Assembly (NCBI GenBank): GCA_017443465.1
Contig: JAFRXO010000057.1
Span: 1 to 44,605 of the forward strand
Length of the DNA stretch: 44,605 bases
Source: Bacteroidales bacterium
GTDB taxonomy: Bacteria; Bacteroidota; Bacteroidia; Bacteroidales; UBA932
Reading direction: 5' to 3'
This document shows, one piece after another, positions 15,090 to 21,841 of the stretch. Made by a program: the position numbers and the translations under genes. The notes beneath the pieces were generated by a model. The model was not told the origin of the DNA and made no database searches. It saw only the letters and a list, made by a program, of their open reading frames with translations. Each line of letters starts with the position of its first letter. Position 1 is the stretch's first letter.

Positions 15090-17159
15090 ATGAAGAAGAT
15101 CGTTATTTTCCTGGTATCATTAGCGCTCGCTGCAACAAGCTGCGAGCAGGACATCTTTCCATATGGCATGGAAGGCCCCGGTGACATGCCCGGCGGACAG
15201 CAGGGCGCAGTCAATCTTAAAGACCCTGGTCTGTCGTGGAGCGCCGATTCCTTCGAGGCGACCATCGGCTCCACTAACACATTCCCCGCGCTTACAAATC
15301 CGTACAACGTAAGTGTCGCATATGAATCTTCGCGACCGGAAGTAGCCTCCATTGATAAAAACGGTGCCATCACCCTCGTTGCGGCAGGATCCACTCTCAT
15401 AAAGGCATCTTCGGCCGCGAATGAGACGTATTCTGCATCAAGCGATTCATATGTCCTGACCGTCCTCGGTGCATCAGGCAGCGAAGCTTATGACGGTTCG
15501 CTCACCTTCGCATCGACGGGAGATCCTTCGTCCGAAGACGACATCTCCACCACTACTTTCAAAGGGAGGATTGCCATCACCTTCTCAGAGACAGGTGACG
15601 CGGTAGTGAAGGGCGACAGTTATGGATATGTAACCGTTGACGGCAACAAAGTAACCGTGAACAACACAGGCGGCGAAGTGCTTATCTATGAACTTTCCGG
15701 CACAACTAAAAACGGCTTTTTCAAGGTATATGGGGCGAAGAAACAGGCAATTGTCCTGAATGGAGCCAAAATCACCAACCCGGACGGAGCTGCCCTCAAC
15801 AACCAGAACAAGAAACGCACGTTCATCGCGGTCTATGGTGACAACACGCTCTCTGACAGCGCAAATGCAGCATATGCCCAGGAGGGGGAAGAAGACCTCA
15901 AAGCTGTCCTTTTCAGCGAAGCGCAGCTGATTTTCAGCGGGAGCGGACTGCTCACAGTCAATGCCCTCAACAAGCAGGAAAAATCCGCCATCGCCTCAGA
16001 CGACTACATACGCCTGATGAACAGCCCGACAATCAAAGTCAGTGCAGGCAGCAGCGCCGGACACGGAATAAAGGGCAAAGACTATGTCCAGCTCTCCGGC
16101 GGCTCCATCGTAGTTTCCACTGCAGCGGCCCTGAAAAAAGGCATCACCACCGACGACTATGTCCTGGTGGAAAACGGCACGCATATGATTACAGTGTCAG
16201 GCGGCGTAGCATATGACGAAGAAGACGCCGAGTATTCCGGAACGGCCGGCATCAAGGCTGATAACTATTTCGCAATGACGGGCGGTTCCCTCACCATAAA
16301 GAATACAGGAGACGGAGGAAAGGGAATCAATGCCGGAAGCTATGACTTCGACGCGGAGAACCACACCCTTTCCGACAGTTACATATCCGGCGGCACCCTG
16401 ACAGTGACGACGACCGGCCGCGAAGTGAACGATGTATCCGCCAAAGGCATCAAGATCGGCTGGGTGACAAAAAGCGGCAGCGGAAACAATGCCAAGGTCA
16501 CCGGGAATGCAGGTAAACTCATCATAAGCGGAGGGACCATCACAGTCAACAGCACCGGAGGTGAAGGCCTGGAGGTCAAAGGCGACCTTACTTTTGAAGG
16601 CGGCGAGACATATGTCTCCTCCACCAGCGATGACGCGATCAACTGCCAGGGAGACCTGACCGTGAACAGCGGATTCGTATATGCATCCTCTGCCGGAAAC
16701 GACGCCATGGACTCGAACGGCAACACCAATCTCAATGGCGGCTATGTAATGGCTGTCTGCACCAGGGGAAATCCCGAAGTAGCCATAGACGCCAACACAG
16801 AAGGAGGCAAGAAACTTTACATCAATAAAGGAGTTACCCTGGTGGCTTACGGCGGCTTGGAAAGAGGTTACTCAGCCTCACAGAGCGTGTATAGCATGAA
16901 CGGGACTGCAGGCGCCTGGAATGCCCTCCATGACGGCAAATCCTTCATCGCAGCTTTCAAGGTCCCATCCAACATCTCCAACTTCATTGTTTCTGCCCCG
17001 TCGCTGTCAAGCGGATATAAGAGCGTAACCACAAGTGGCGCGGCAAAGTGCAACGGAGTCTGGGCAACAGACGGGATATCAGGTGGTTCCGCGGTTACAC
17101 TCTCCAATTACACCGGTGGGAACGGAGGGCCTGGAGGCGGCTGGCCAGGAGGATGGTAG
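15090..17159 (+). CDS. Carbohydrate-binding (Cthe_2159-like) lipoprotein with Big_2 domain
   Basis: A 689-residue lipoprotein (MKKIVIFLVSLALAATSC, Cys 18), probably surface exposed. After a Gly/Pro-rich linker comes a bacterial Ig-like group 2 domain (about 45-130; SWSADSFEATIG through SYVLTVLG). Residues about 140-650 are a right-handed parallel beta-helix with repeated rungs such as GVTINGAKITNP-like, SGSGLLTVNA, GGSIVVSTAA, GGSLTIKNTGDGGKGI, GGTLTVTTTG, GGTITVNSTGGEGLEV, typical of the PF14262 family whose founding member Cthe_2159 binds pectic acid. The C-terminus is an unusual Gly/Trp-rich tail (GGNGGPGGGWPGGW). Ligand here is unknown. It is transcribed divergently from the symporter. 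Confidence 0.82.
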   Translation: MKKIVIFLVSLALAATSCEQDIFPYGMEGPGDMPGGQQGAVNLKDPGLSWSADSFEATIGSTNTFPALTNPYNVSVAYESSRPEVASIDKNGAITLVAAGSTLIKASSAANETYSASSDSYVLTVLGASGSEAYDGSLTFASTGDPSSEDDISTTTFKGRIAITFSETGDAVVKGDSYGYVTVDGNKVTVNNTGGEVLIYELSGTTKNGFFKVYGAKKQAIVLNGAKITNPDGAALNNQNKKRTFIAVYGDNTLSDSANAAYAQEGEEDLKAVLFSEAQLIFSGSGLLTVNALNKQEKSAIASDDYIRLMNSPTIKVSAGSSAGHGIKGKDYVQLSGGSIVVSTAAALKKGITTDDYVLVENGTHMITVSGGVAYDEEDAEYSGTAGIKADNYFAMTGGSLTIKNTGDGGKGINAGSYDFDAENHTLSDSYISGGTLTVTTTGREVNDVSAKGIKIGWVTKSGSGNNAKVTGNAGKLIISGGTITVNSTGGEGLEVKGDLTFEGGETYVSSTSDDAINCQGDLTVNSGFVYASSAGNDAMDSNGNTNLNGGYVMAVCTRGNPEVAIDANTEGGKKLYINKGVTLVAYGGLERGYSASQSVYSMNGTAGAWNALHDGKSFIAAFKVPSNISNFIVSAPSLSSGYKSVTTSGAAKCNGVWATDGISGGSAVTLSNYTGGNGGPGGGWPGGW

Positions 17160-17169
17160 TCCTCCTGGC
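17144..17169. terminator. 10-bp hairpin spanning two convergent stop codons
   Basis: GCCAGGAGGA (17144-17153) and TCCTCCTGGC (17160-17169) form a perfect 10-bp stem with the loop TGGTAG, which contains the TAG stop of the carbohydrate-binding lipoprotein. The right arm reaches the stop of the convergent CMD-cupin gene. A symmetric hairpin at a 9-base convergent junction is well placed to act as a bidirectional terminator, although no T-tract follows on either strand. Confidence 0.55.
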
Positions 17170-18257
17170 TACAAGCCAAGATAGATATCGTCAGTCACCG
17201 GCTCCAGCCATTCGTTAGATGCCCCTTCCTTCACATCCTTATGATAGGTCAAATGCTGGAACCAGGAGTCTTTGGCAGCACCGTGCCAGTGCTTGACCTC
17301 GGCGGGAATGGCGATTATCGTACCGGGAGTCATCGGCACAGCCTCCTTCCCCCACTCCTGATACCATCCGCGGCCTGAGACACAGATCAGCACCTGCACC
17401 TGTTTGTGATGGATGTGCCAGTTGTTACGGCATCCCGGCTCGAATGTGACATTCGCAACGCCACCTTCCATCGGAGCCAGATAGCTGTTTCCAGTGAAGT
17501 ACTGAGCATATGCAGAGTTAGGTTCACCCTTAGGCCATATGTTGAAATCCACCGTCTGTACAGGACTGTAGTTTCCACCCAGGACAGCCGAGAGAGCGCC
17601 ACGAAGCCTCTCGGCTTCTTCTGTGCCAACCCTCTCTTCCAGAAAGGCCGGAACTGCCCTGAGTTCTTCATCGGTAACGCCCATATTACGTGCACCGGAA
17701 ACATGTGCTACGAGCTGCGGTTCACAACCCGGCAGAGACGATATCGCACTTACAGTAACTATCTCCCTGTCAGCATATGAAAGGTTATTCCGGGCGAAAA
17801 TGTCTCCGAAAAGATGTGCCTTCAGATAATAATCCGTTGCCGGGACGAAGCCATAATTGAAGGGGACTCCCGTGAGGCGCGTCTGAACCTCTGTCCCCTG
17901 CTTTAGGGCATCGTAACCCTTTGGAAGCGGATCGGCATCTTTGCCGGGATCGTCTTTGATTCCGGATGCCTTACGCTGCTCCAAAACCCGCTGCAAAGCC
18001 CCAAGCGCATTCAGCGAACGGGGAAATCCGGTATATGCATATAATTGAGACAAGGCCTCTTTAGCCTCGCTGACGGTGAGTCCGTTGTCAAGTGCCCAGG
18101 CGATGGACGTTTCCAAGCCTGGAATGTCTCCCTTTGCTTCCAGGGATGCAATGACGGCAAGTCCCTGCCGACGGGGTGTCAATATACCATCCATATCATT
18201 TGCGTTTATTGTCACATATGAAAGCAGGAAAAATACGATATATATTAGCCTTTTCAT
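17169..18257 (-). CDS. Secreted double carboxymuconolactone-decarboxylase-like protein with C-terminal cupin
   Basis: A 362-residue exported protein; signal peptide about 1-20 (MKRLIYIVFFLLSYVTINAN). Two CMD/AhpD-like helical domains follow: about 28-92 (GLAVIASLEAKGDIPGL through LGALQRVLEQ, lacking the redox Cys) and about 140-215 (DREIVTVSAISSLPGCEPQLVAHV, with a single Cys instead of CxxC). Residues about 250-345 are a cupin with metal-type ligands in NNWHIHHKQVQVLI and VKHWHGA. CMD-cupin fusions are seen beside flavodoxin and hydrolase genes in many gut Bacteroidota, but the reaction is not established. Its start overlaps the flavodoxin stop by 4 bases, indicating translational coupling. 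It is the last gene of the AraC-linked operon. Confidence 0.85.
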   Translation of the reverse strand: MKRLIYIVFFLLSYVTINANDMDGILTPRRQGLAVIASLEAKGDIPGLETSIAWALDNGLTVSEAKEALSQLYAYTGFPRSLNALGALQRVLEQRKASGIKDDPGKDADPLPKGYDALKQGTEVQTRLTGVPFNYGFVPATDYYLKAHLFGDIFARNNLSYADREIVTVSAISSLPGCEPQLVAHVSGARNMGVTDEELRAVPAFLEERVGTEEAERLRGALSAVLGGNYSPVQTVDFNIWPKGEPNSAYAQYFTGNSYLAPMEGGVANVTFEPGCRNNWHIHHKQVQVLICVSGRGWYQEWGKEAVPMTPGTIIAIPAEVKHWHGAAKDSWFQHLTYHKDVKEGASNEWLEPVTDDIYLGL

Positions 18258-19306
18258 TGTTTCTCGAATTTGACAGTTACACTCCCGCTGCCGACTGCAT
18301 TTGAAAGTCCGGTCACATCTGAAATCTTTCCTATCCGCGTATAGTTGTAACCTCCTGCGGAACCATAGAACAAGACAATGCAGTTACCGCTGTAGAGCAT
18401 AAGGTCACCGGCCTCAATGCTGTCATAGCGCTTATCATTATTTGGAAGAGAAACGCCATAGCAGTACTTCTCGTTGCCGTTCAGCTCGGACATCTCAAGA
18501 GTCATCGGCAGTTTTCCCATAAAGGCATTTCCGGTTTCGGAATCTTCGATAGCTGCGGTAAAGGATTTACCACCGGCAGTGATTTTCACTTTCATTGACG
18601 TTCCTCCATTATTTGTCTTAAACATTTTGTCATACCATGCGGATGTCAGTTCTTTTGCATTGCTGACCTGCGATGAACGGATCCAAAGGCTCTCGGAGAC
18701 GAACTTGCCATCAGGTACAAGCCGTTTCGCATCCTGTTCCACTCCGGAAATCCCGCTGCTGGCACTGGTAACTATCAGGCCGATGGTCTTGCCGGCCATC
18801 TTCCCGCCATACTTGAAGAGGAAACTCTGCATGGGGGCGGCCATCTGGCTCCACCATAGCGGTGTAACTATTATGATTGTTCCATAGTCATCGAATGACA
18901 CTTCCACATCCTTGATGGCAGGATAAGATGAGGCGGATGAAGGATTATTCCGGATCGCAGCGATCAATGAACTACCTATGGCATAATTGTTTGCAGCATA
19001 ATCAAGACCTTCGGCAGCCGGTTTCACTTCGAGAGCGTCTGCCTTGATGTGCGAACGCAAAGCCTGAACTATGGCAGTGGAATTTCCGGTAAAGCTGTAC
19101 CAGACGACCAAGGTATTGCTGCCGGTTGTCTCCGGTTTCTGGGGATCCTCGGAGCTATTCTGCCCAATATCATCCTTCTGCGCAGGCGTTTCAGCCTCAG
19201 GATTATTGATCTGTGGATCTTTAACGGGCATCGGATCCGTCGAGCAGGATGCCGTGACAGAGGCAAGGGCGGCCCATCCAGCCACAAAGAGATTCAACAG
19301 TTTCAT
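18254..19306 (-). CDS. Lipoprotein fusing a flavodoxin to a cyclophilin-like domain
   Basis: A 350-residue lipoprotein (ALASVTASC, Cys about 21) with an acidic, Pro-rich linker to about residue 62. Residues about 65-225 are a flavodoxin: TLVVWYSFTGNSTAIVQAL is the FMN phosphate loop, and IIIVTPLWWSQMAAPMQSFL and IGLIVTSASSGISG are the isoalloxazine-contacting loops. Residues about 238-350 (MKVKITAGGKSFTAAIEDSETG through SVTVKFEKQ) are a cyclophilin-like beta-barrel of the PF18050 type, normally a separate 110-residue protein in bacteria. The flavodoxin would need FMN outside the cytoplasm, which is unusual. Four-base overlaps with both neighbours show tight coupling to the hydrolase and CMD-cupin genes. 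Confidence 0.85.
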   Translation of the reverse strand: MKLLNLFVAGWAALASVTASCSTDPMPVKDPQINNPEAETPAQKDDIGQNSSEDPQKPETTGSNTLVVWYSFTGNSTAIVQALRSHIKADALEVKPAAEGLDYAANNYAIGSSLIAAIRNNPSSASSYPAIKDVEVSFDDYGTIIIVTPLWWSQMAAPMQSFLFKYGGKMAGKTIGLIVTSASSGISGVEQDAKRLVPDGKFVSESLWIRSSQVSNAKELTSAWYDKMFKTNNGGTSMKVKITAGGKSFTAAIEDSETGNAFMGKLPMTLEMSELNGNEKYCYGVSLPNNDKRYDSIEAGDLMLYSGNCIVLFYGSAGGYNYTRIGKISDVTGLSNAVGSGSVTVKFEKQ

Positions 19307-20346
19307 TTCAAATTAGTTTTGAAGAATTCTTCCATCTTATCATATGGAATCACCCCCGCCACATCATCGTAGAGATCGACATGAGAGGCACCGGGAATGA
19401 TCATGAGTTCCTTGTTGGTTCCGGTCATCAGGCCGAAGGCATATTCGCTGAAATAACGGCTGTGTGCTTTCTCTCCGTGAATAAGAAGCACAGGGTTCTC
19501 TATCTCACCAGCCCAAGCCAGAAGAGGCTGGTTCAAGAAGCTCTGGCAACCGATTACATTCCAGCCATCATTGGAATTGCCGCTACGCTTATGATATCCG
19601 CGCGGAGTCTTATAGTAGGCATGATAATCCTTCACGAACCAGGGAGCATCCTCAGGGAGAGGATCGATTACTCCTCCGGCACGTTCATATGTTCCGCTCG
19701 CAAAATCCTTCGTCCTTTGGGCCGCCAGGGCTTTGCGCTTTTCCATCCTCTGGGCGGGAGTGTCTTCGCTTGCGAAATAGCCTTCTACATTCACCTTGCT
19801 CATATCGTACATCGTAGAAGCGACGGTTGCCTTGATCCGGGGATCAAGAGCCGCAGCGTTGACTGCCATTCCTCCGAAACCGCATATACCTATGATTCCG
19901 ATCCGCTCAGGATCAACCAGTTCACATGTAGAGAGAAAGTCGACAGCAGCCAGGAAATCTTCCGTATTGATATCAGGAGACGCCATCCTGCGGGGCTCAC
20001 CGCCCGACTCTCCAGTAAAAGAAGGGTCGAAAGCAACGGTCGCAAAGCCTCTCTCAGCCATATGCTGGGCATAGAGCCCGGAGGATTGCTCTTTAACCGC
20101 GCCAAAGGGACCGGAAACGGCGATTGCGGGAAGTTTCCCGACGAAGTTCTTCGGAACATACATATCCGCGGCCAGTTCGATGCCATAGCGGTTGTGGAAG
20201 GTAACCTTGCTGTGATTGACCAGTCCGGATTTCGGGAAAGTCTTGTCCCATTCCTGTGTAAGGGGAAGTGTGCTCATATTCTCTGTTTTTATGTTGCAGC
20301 CTGACATCATCAGGGATGCAATGGCGATTGTTATTATATGCTTCAT
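19303..20346 (-). CDS. Alpha/beta-hydrolase lipoprotein with cysteine nucleophile motif
   Basis: A 347-residue lipoprotein (MKHIITIAIASLMMSGC, Cys 17) of the dienelactone-hydrolase/YcjY-like alpha/beta-hydrolase group. The nucleophile elbow reads GICGFGGMA, so Cys replaces the usual Ser; the acid is probably in VLLIHGEKAHSRYFSE, and the His in IPGASHVDLYDD. YcjY-type proteins commonly show GICGxGG, so this is a family feature and not a defect. The ATG at 20344-20346 is preferred to a TTG two codons earlier, because it lies 14 bases after a perfect -7 element. It is first in a minus-strand operon with the flavodoxin and CMD-cupin lipoproteins (4-base overlaps) and divergent from araC. Confidence 0.87.
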   Translation of the reverse strand: MKHIITIAIASLMMSGCNIKTENMSTLPLTQEWDKTFPKSGLVNHSKVTFHNRYGIELAADMYVPKNFVGKLPAIAVSGPFGAVKEQSSGLYAQHMAERGFATVAFDPSFTGESGGEPRRMASPDINTEDFLAAVDFLSTCELVDPERIGIIGICGFGGMAVNAAALDPRIKATVASTMYDMSKVNVEGYFASEDTPAQRMEKRKALAAQRTKDFASGTYERAGGVIDPLPEDAPWFVKDYHAYYKTPRGYHKRSGNSNDGWNVIGCQSFLNQPLLAWAGEIENPVLLIHGEKAHSRYFSEYAFGLMTGTNKELMIIPGASHVDLYDDVAGVIPYDKMEEFFKTNLK

Positions 20347-20360
20347 CCTCAATATTTTTG

Positions 20361-20368
20361 CAAAGATA
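20361..20368 (-). promoter_or_regulatory. -7 promoter element of the hydrolase-flavodoxin-CMD operon
   Basis: On the minus strand TATCTTTG, an exact TAnnTTTG, 14 bases before the hydrolase ATG. TTTATT at about 20385-20390 is a plausible -33 sequence. It faces the AraC promoter across the same intergenic region. Confidence 0.55.
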
Positions 20369-20405
20369 AACTGTCTGCCTCGGAATAAATTACCGATTTT
20401 TGTCG

Positions 20406-20430
20406 AATATCTACCAATATCGCAGATATT
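20406..20430. promoter_or_regulatory. Inverted repeat, candidate operator between araC and its target operon
   Basis: AATATCT (20406-20412) and AGATATT (20424-20430) form a perfect 7-bp inverted repeat with an 11-base spacer. It lies between the two divergent promoters and abuts the araC -33 element, where a bound regulator could influence both directions. AraC proteins usually bind direct repeats, so a different regulator is also possible. Confidence 0.45.
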
Positions 20431-20460
20431 TTGTGTTTTTTCGGGAATTGTCTACCTTTA
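20430..20460 (+). promoter_or_regulatory. Promoter of the AraC-family gene
   Basis: TTTG (20430-20433) and TACCTTTA (20453-20460, one mismatch to TAnnTTTG) are 19 bases apart. The ATG at 20469 is 8 bases downstream, and the promoter would be inside the gene if the longer frame from 20400 were used, which supports the shorter start. Confidence 0.5.
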
Positions 20461-20468
20461 CATCCGTT

Positions 20469-21359
20469 ATGAAGAACATTCTGCATATCTCAGACCCGAA
20501 TGTCTATGCCAGCTATCTGGATGCTCCCCAGCTTCATCCGCTGGTGAGCGTAATCCATTATGACGAGGTCTCCCCTATCCGCTCCAGCCTGAACCGTTAC
20601 GGAGTCTATGGGCTATTCATACAGCGGAACTTACCCAAGAACCTTACATATGGAATGAAGATGTTCGATGCAGCCGACGGTTCCATCATAGCCGTCGAGC
20701 CAGGTCAGATCGGAGGAAAGGAAGACGACGGTGAAGAAATCTACATCAGCGGCTGGGCCCTGCTGTTTTCTCCTGAGCTGCTCCGTGGGACCGATCTGGA
20801 GGCAAAGATGAAAGATTATCGGTTCTTCTCCTATTTCGCCACGGAGACCCTGAAAATGGAGCCATCGGAATGGGGACGGATTACCCAGCTGCTTTCCCAG
20901 CTGAAGCATGAACTCCAGGAAAATGCCGATTCCGCGTCCCTCAGGGCAGTCATCCTCGGATACATCCGCCTCATTCTGGAATACTGCGACCGGATCTATC
21001 TCCGGCAGCTTTCAAAAGAAGAAAAGACCACGTCGGATATCCTCAAGCGCTTCCATCACCTTCTTCACGAATACTATATGGATGGCAGGCAGATGGATCT
21101 CGGAGTCCCCTCAGTCCAGTACCTGGCGGGAGAACTGGCATATTCAGCCCGCTATCTGGGTGATCTGATCCATAAGGCCACCGGAGGCACAGCCATCGGA
21201 TACATCCATTCCTTTGTTATAGAGCAGGGGAAGAACCTGCTGATGAACGGCAAAAACATAACCGAAACCGCACATATGCTCGGTTTCGGTTATCCTCATC
21301 ATTTTACCCGCTTATTCAAAAAAGAGACGGGAATCACTCCGTCTCAATTTTTGGGGTAA
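20469..21359 (+). CDS. AraC-family transcriptional regulator
   Basis: A 296-residue cytoplasmic DNA-binding protein. The C-terminal part (about 205-295) holds two helix-turn-helix motifs: VQYLAGELAYSARYLGDLIHKATG, then the conserved second motif ITETAHMLGFGYPHHFTRLFKKETGITPSQF. The N-terminal 190 residues resemble cupin-like ligand-sensing halves of Bacteroidota AraC proteins (QLHPLVSVIHYDEV, IYISGWALLFSPELL) that sit beside flavodoxin, aldo-keto reductase and CMD genes. The start at 20469 (MKNILHISDPN) is preferred over a frame extended to 20400, because the promoter lies between them. Divergent position suggests it controls the hydrolase-flavodoxin-CMD operon. The ligand is unknown. Its last codons also form a terminator for the convergent gene. 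Confidence 0.92.
   Translation: MKNILHISDPNVYASYLDAPQLHPLVSVIHYDEVSPIRSSLNRYGVYGLFIQRNLPKNLTYGMKMFDAADGSIIAVEPGQIGGKEDDGEEIYISGWALLFSPELLRGTDLEAKMKDYRFFSYFATETLKMEPSEWGRITQLLSQLKHELQENADSASLRAVILGYIRLILEYCDRIYLRQLSKEEKTTSDILKRFHHLLHEYYMDGRQMDLGVPSVQYLAGELAYSARYLGDLIHKATGGTAIGYIHSFVIEQGKNLLMNGKNITETAHMLGFGYPHHFTRLFKKETGITPSQFLG
21318..21345 (-). terminator. Intrinsic terminator for the SusCD-PepSY transcript, inside the araC 3' end
   Basis: Read on the minus strand, GAGACGG (21345-21339), an 8-base loop and CCGTCTC (21330-21324) form a perfect 7-bp GC-rich stem followed directly by six T residues (21323-21318). This is a textbook rho-independent terminator 31 bases after the PepSY-like stop. 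It sits within the araC codons for KKETGITPSQF. On the plus strand the same stem is followed by AATTTTT (21346-21352), so it may work in both directions. Confidence 0.75.
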
Positions 21360-21375
21360 CTTTTGTAGTCGATTG

Positions 21376-21801
21376 TCAGTCGTCGATAGAAATCAGCTGA
21401 CCTTTGCTGTTGAACTTCATCTCCAAGCCGTTGCTGAGTTCAATCTCACAACCATACCTTTCCTTGTCATATTTGACAATAAGTGCATCAGGATAGTTGG
21501 CTTTAACATAGCTTGAAACAACCGGAGGAACCAGAGCTGCAGGGACGGGTTTCATCTTGCAATCGACATTATCAAGGGCACCTTTCCTGGTGAAGTCGAT
21601 TTCAGTGCCGTCGTTGAGACGGACTTCATACCCTTCATCCAATTCAGCATATAAAACGGAAGCCTCCGGGAAATGGGTCTTGACAAAAGTCTTGACAGCA
21701 TCAGGCAGCTGCTCTGCAGGAATTATCCTACCATCAGCAAAACATGCGATGGACACACAAAGAGCGATTAACGCAACGATAGTAAAACGTATAGTCTTCA
21801 T
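21376..21801 (-). CDS. PepSY-like (DUF2874) periplasmic protein
   Basis: A 141-residue exported protein with signal peptide MKTIRFTIVALIALCVSIACFA. The mature part has two related segments of about 60 residues: IIPAEQLPDAVKTFVKTHFPEA with YEVRLNDGTEIDFTRKG, and VPPVVSSYVKANYPDALIV with YGCEIELSNGLEMKFNSKG. This helix-then-hairpin repeat is the PepSY-like DUF2874 (BLIP-like) fold common in Bacteroidota; the fold suggests binding to other periplasmic proteins, role unknown. An ATG at 21805-21807 two codons earlier is an equally possible start. The open frame runs on to 22068 but overlaps susD without a signal peptide at its front. It follows susD by 40 bases and is probably co-transcribed. Confidence 0.85.
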   Translation of the reverse strand: MKTIRFTIVALIALCVSIACFADGRIIPAEQLPDAVKTFVKTHFPEASVLYAELDEGYEVRLNDGTEIDFTRKGALDNVDCKMKPVPAALVPPVVSSYVKANYPDALIVKYDKERYGCEIELSNGLEMKFNSKGQLISIDD

Positions 21802-21841
21802 ATTCATAAATTTTTTAAATATACATATTCTTACTGACAAA

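Noticed and set aside
15726-17020. Repeated segments in the beta-helix lipoprotein considered as DNA repeats
   Set aside because: The similarity is at the protein-rung level (GGxxTVxx) without long identical DNA units.
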